From Pseudomonas rhizoryzae (GTDB lineage: Bacteria > Pseudomonadota > Gammaproteobacteria > Pseudomonadales > Pseudomonadaceae), in contig NZ_SULM01000007.1 in assembly GCF_005250615.1 (NCBI RefSeq), forward strand, positions 304,694 to 368,693: 64,000 bases of DNA, in the 5' to 3' direction. Made by a program: the position numbers and the translations under genes. Of the stretch, positions 63,399 to 64,000 are shown piece after piece (the stretch's first letter is position 1; each line of letters begins with the position of its first letter). A model generated the notes under the pieces. The model searched no databases. It saw only the letters and a list, made by a program, of their open reading frames with translations, and was not told where the DNA came from.

Positions 63399-63827
63399 AT
63401 GCGTAACGTCCTGGTTGCCTATGACGGTTCGCCCAGCGCCGACAATGCCCTGCGCTACGTCCTCGACCTGGTGAAGGCGGGTCTGGCGCTGGAGCTGCAT
63501 CTGCTCAATGTGCAGAACGAGCCGGAGATCTACGGCGCGCCCTTCGATGACCGCATCTTGCGGGAGTGGCGCGGCAGCCTGAGAGACAAGGCCGAGGACA
63601 TCCTGGCCAAGGCGCGTCCGGCGCTGTTGGACGCCGGTATCGAGGCACAGACCCACGTGGGGTTTGGCGGCATCGCCGAGACCATCGGCGAGATGGCGCG
63701 CCACCTGGATGTCGATACGGTGGTGATGGGTACCCGCGGCCTGGGGTCGCTCAGCGGACTATTGCTGGGTTCGGTGGCCCATCGCGTGGTGCATCAGGTG
63801 CCTTTGCCGGTCATCCTGGTGAAGTGA
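63399..63827 (+). CDS. uspA: Universal stress protein UspA family
   Basis: A 142-residue UspA-type protein, MRNVLVAYDGSPSADNALRYVLDLV. The ATP-binding motif is VVMGTRGLGSLSGLLLGSVAHRVVHQ (G2xG9xGS) near 108-133. Such proteins promote survival under oxygen limitation or energy stress. GGAG lies about eight bases before the ATG, with an Anr-type box upstream. Confidence 0.9.
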   Translation: MRNVLVAYDGSPSADNALRYVLDLVKAGLALELHLLNVQNEPEIYGAPFDDRILREWRGSLRDKAEDILAKARPALLDAGIEAQTHVGFGGIAETIGEMARHLDVDTVVMGTRGLGSLSGLLLGSVAHRVVHQVPLPVILVK

Positions 63828-63856
63828 GCACTCAATAAAAAACCAGCCCTTGGGCT

Positions 63857-63890
63857 AATGCCAGTCAGTTAAGCCTGACTGGCATTTTTC
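63857..63890 (+). terminator. Terminator after uspA
   Basis: AATGCCAGTCA (63857) pairs with TGACTGGCATT (63876), followed by TTTCTTT. It overlaps the 3' end of a transposase gene on the other strand, and on that strand too it could act as terminator. Confidence 0.8.
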
Positions 63891-64000
63891 TTTCTGGTCG
63901 GATACTTCGAAGGCTTGGGCTTGATGACCCGCGGATAGGCACGGTAATCGCGCCTATGCGGCAGCACGAAATGCGGTGCCAAAGCATGCAGGTCGGCGAG
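63869..64000 (-). CDS. IS4-type transposase C-terminal end, cut by window
   Basis: The minus-strand frame entering from the window edge reads LADLHALAPHFVLPHRRDYRAYPRVIKPKPSKYPTRKKNASQA and stops at 63869. The basic tail PRVIKPKPSKYPTRKK resembles the C-termini of IS4-family DDE transposases. The start and DDE residues lie outside, so the assignment is tentative and the element's integrity is unknown. Confidence 0.5.
   Translation of the reverse strand, partial: LADLHALAPHFVLPHRRDYRAYPRVIKPKPSKYPTRKKNASQA

Overview
The window is GC-rich Pseudomonas-type chromosome. Gene content and codon use resemble the P. oryzihabitans/psychrotolerans or P. stutzeri-like groups more than P. aeruginosa, but that is my inference and was not searched. 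Most operons run on one strand with ATGA start/stop overlaps. No rRNA or tRNA gene was seen.

Layout. (1) 1-9440, minus strand: the complete lipid A aminoarabinose (polymyxin resistance) operon arnB-C-A-D-T-E-F-ugd, followed by a second ArnT-like glycosyltransferase cut by the window edge. Two 11-bp-period direct repeats, the layout bound by OmpR-family regulators, lie upstream of arnB. (2) 9.7-11.1 kb: a ZapB-like coiled-coil protein, zapA and a secreted chorismate mutase. (3) 11.2-17.4 kb: a TctDE-like two-component system facing a thiolase / aromatic-acid MFS / AlgE-type outer-membrane channel operon. (4) 17.7-20.5 kb: an I78-type inhibitor lipoprotein and an HAD phosphatase. Between them sit a higBA toxin-antitoxin module and a dead IS5-family element, bracketed by a duplicated 3' end of the HAD gene. 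(5) 20.6-26.5 kb: an esterase, a TRAP transporter with a GSA-like aminotransferase, and a LysR regulator. (6) 26.5-30.1 kb: accessory DNA with a DUF3137/LemA pair, a GNAT acetyltransferase, and a deletion scar joining the 3' remnants of a TetR gene and a GST gene. (7) 30.3-34.0 kb: mgtA and a short-chain dehydrogenase.

(8) 34.1-36.35 kb is the most unusual part. It holds two type I-F-like CRISPR arrays with no cas gene in the window. The first is a fusion of two oppositely oriented arrays, joined inside one hybrid, palindromic repeat. Both outer ends are degenerate, as expected for trailer ends, so the leaders and whatever lay between them appear to be deleted. The second array has an AT-rich leader with two exact IHF consensus matches. 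A type II toxin-antitoxin pair and a DUF924 gene lie between the arrays.

(9) 36.4-47.9 kb: a P-loop kinase, a YdgA-like protein, a DUF4105 protease-like protein co-transcribed with three DUF2388 paralogues, a DUF1127 peptide, argC (type 2), the ErsA small RNA with an AlgU promoter, engB, dsbA, a GGDEF diguanylate cyclase and ampDh2. (10) 47.9-61.7 kb: glycine-betaine/choline catabolism. It holds the regulator gbdR, two choline-type substrate-binding proteins with cbcW and cbcV, and the glyA-soxB-soxD-soxA-soxG-purU operon. Together these import quaternary amines, oxidise sarcosine to glycine and C1-tetrahydrofolate, and turn C1 units and glycine into serine and formate. (11) 61.9-64.0 kb: a BdlA-like PAS-PAS chemoreceptor behind a near-perfect FliA promoter, a universal stress protein behind an Anr/FNR-type box, and the 3' end of an IS4-type transposase.
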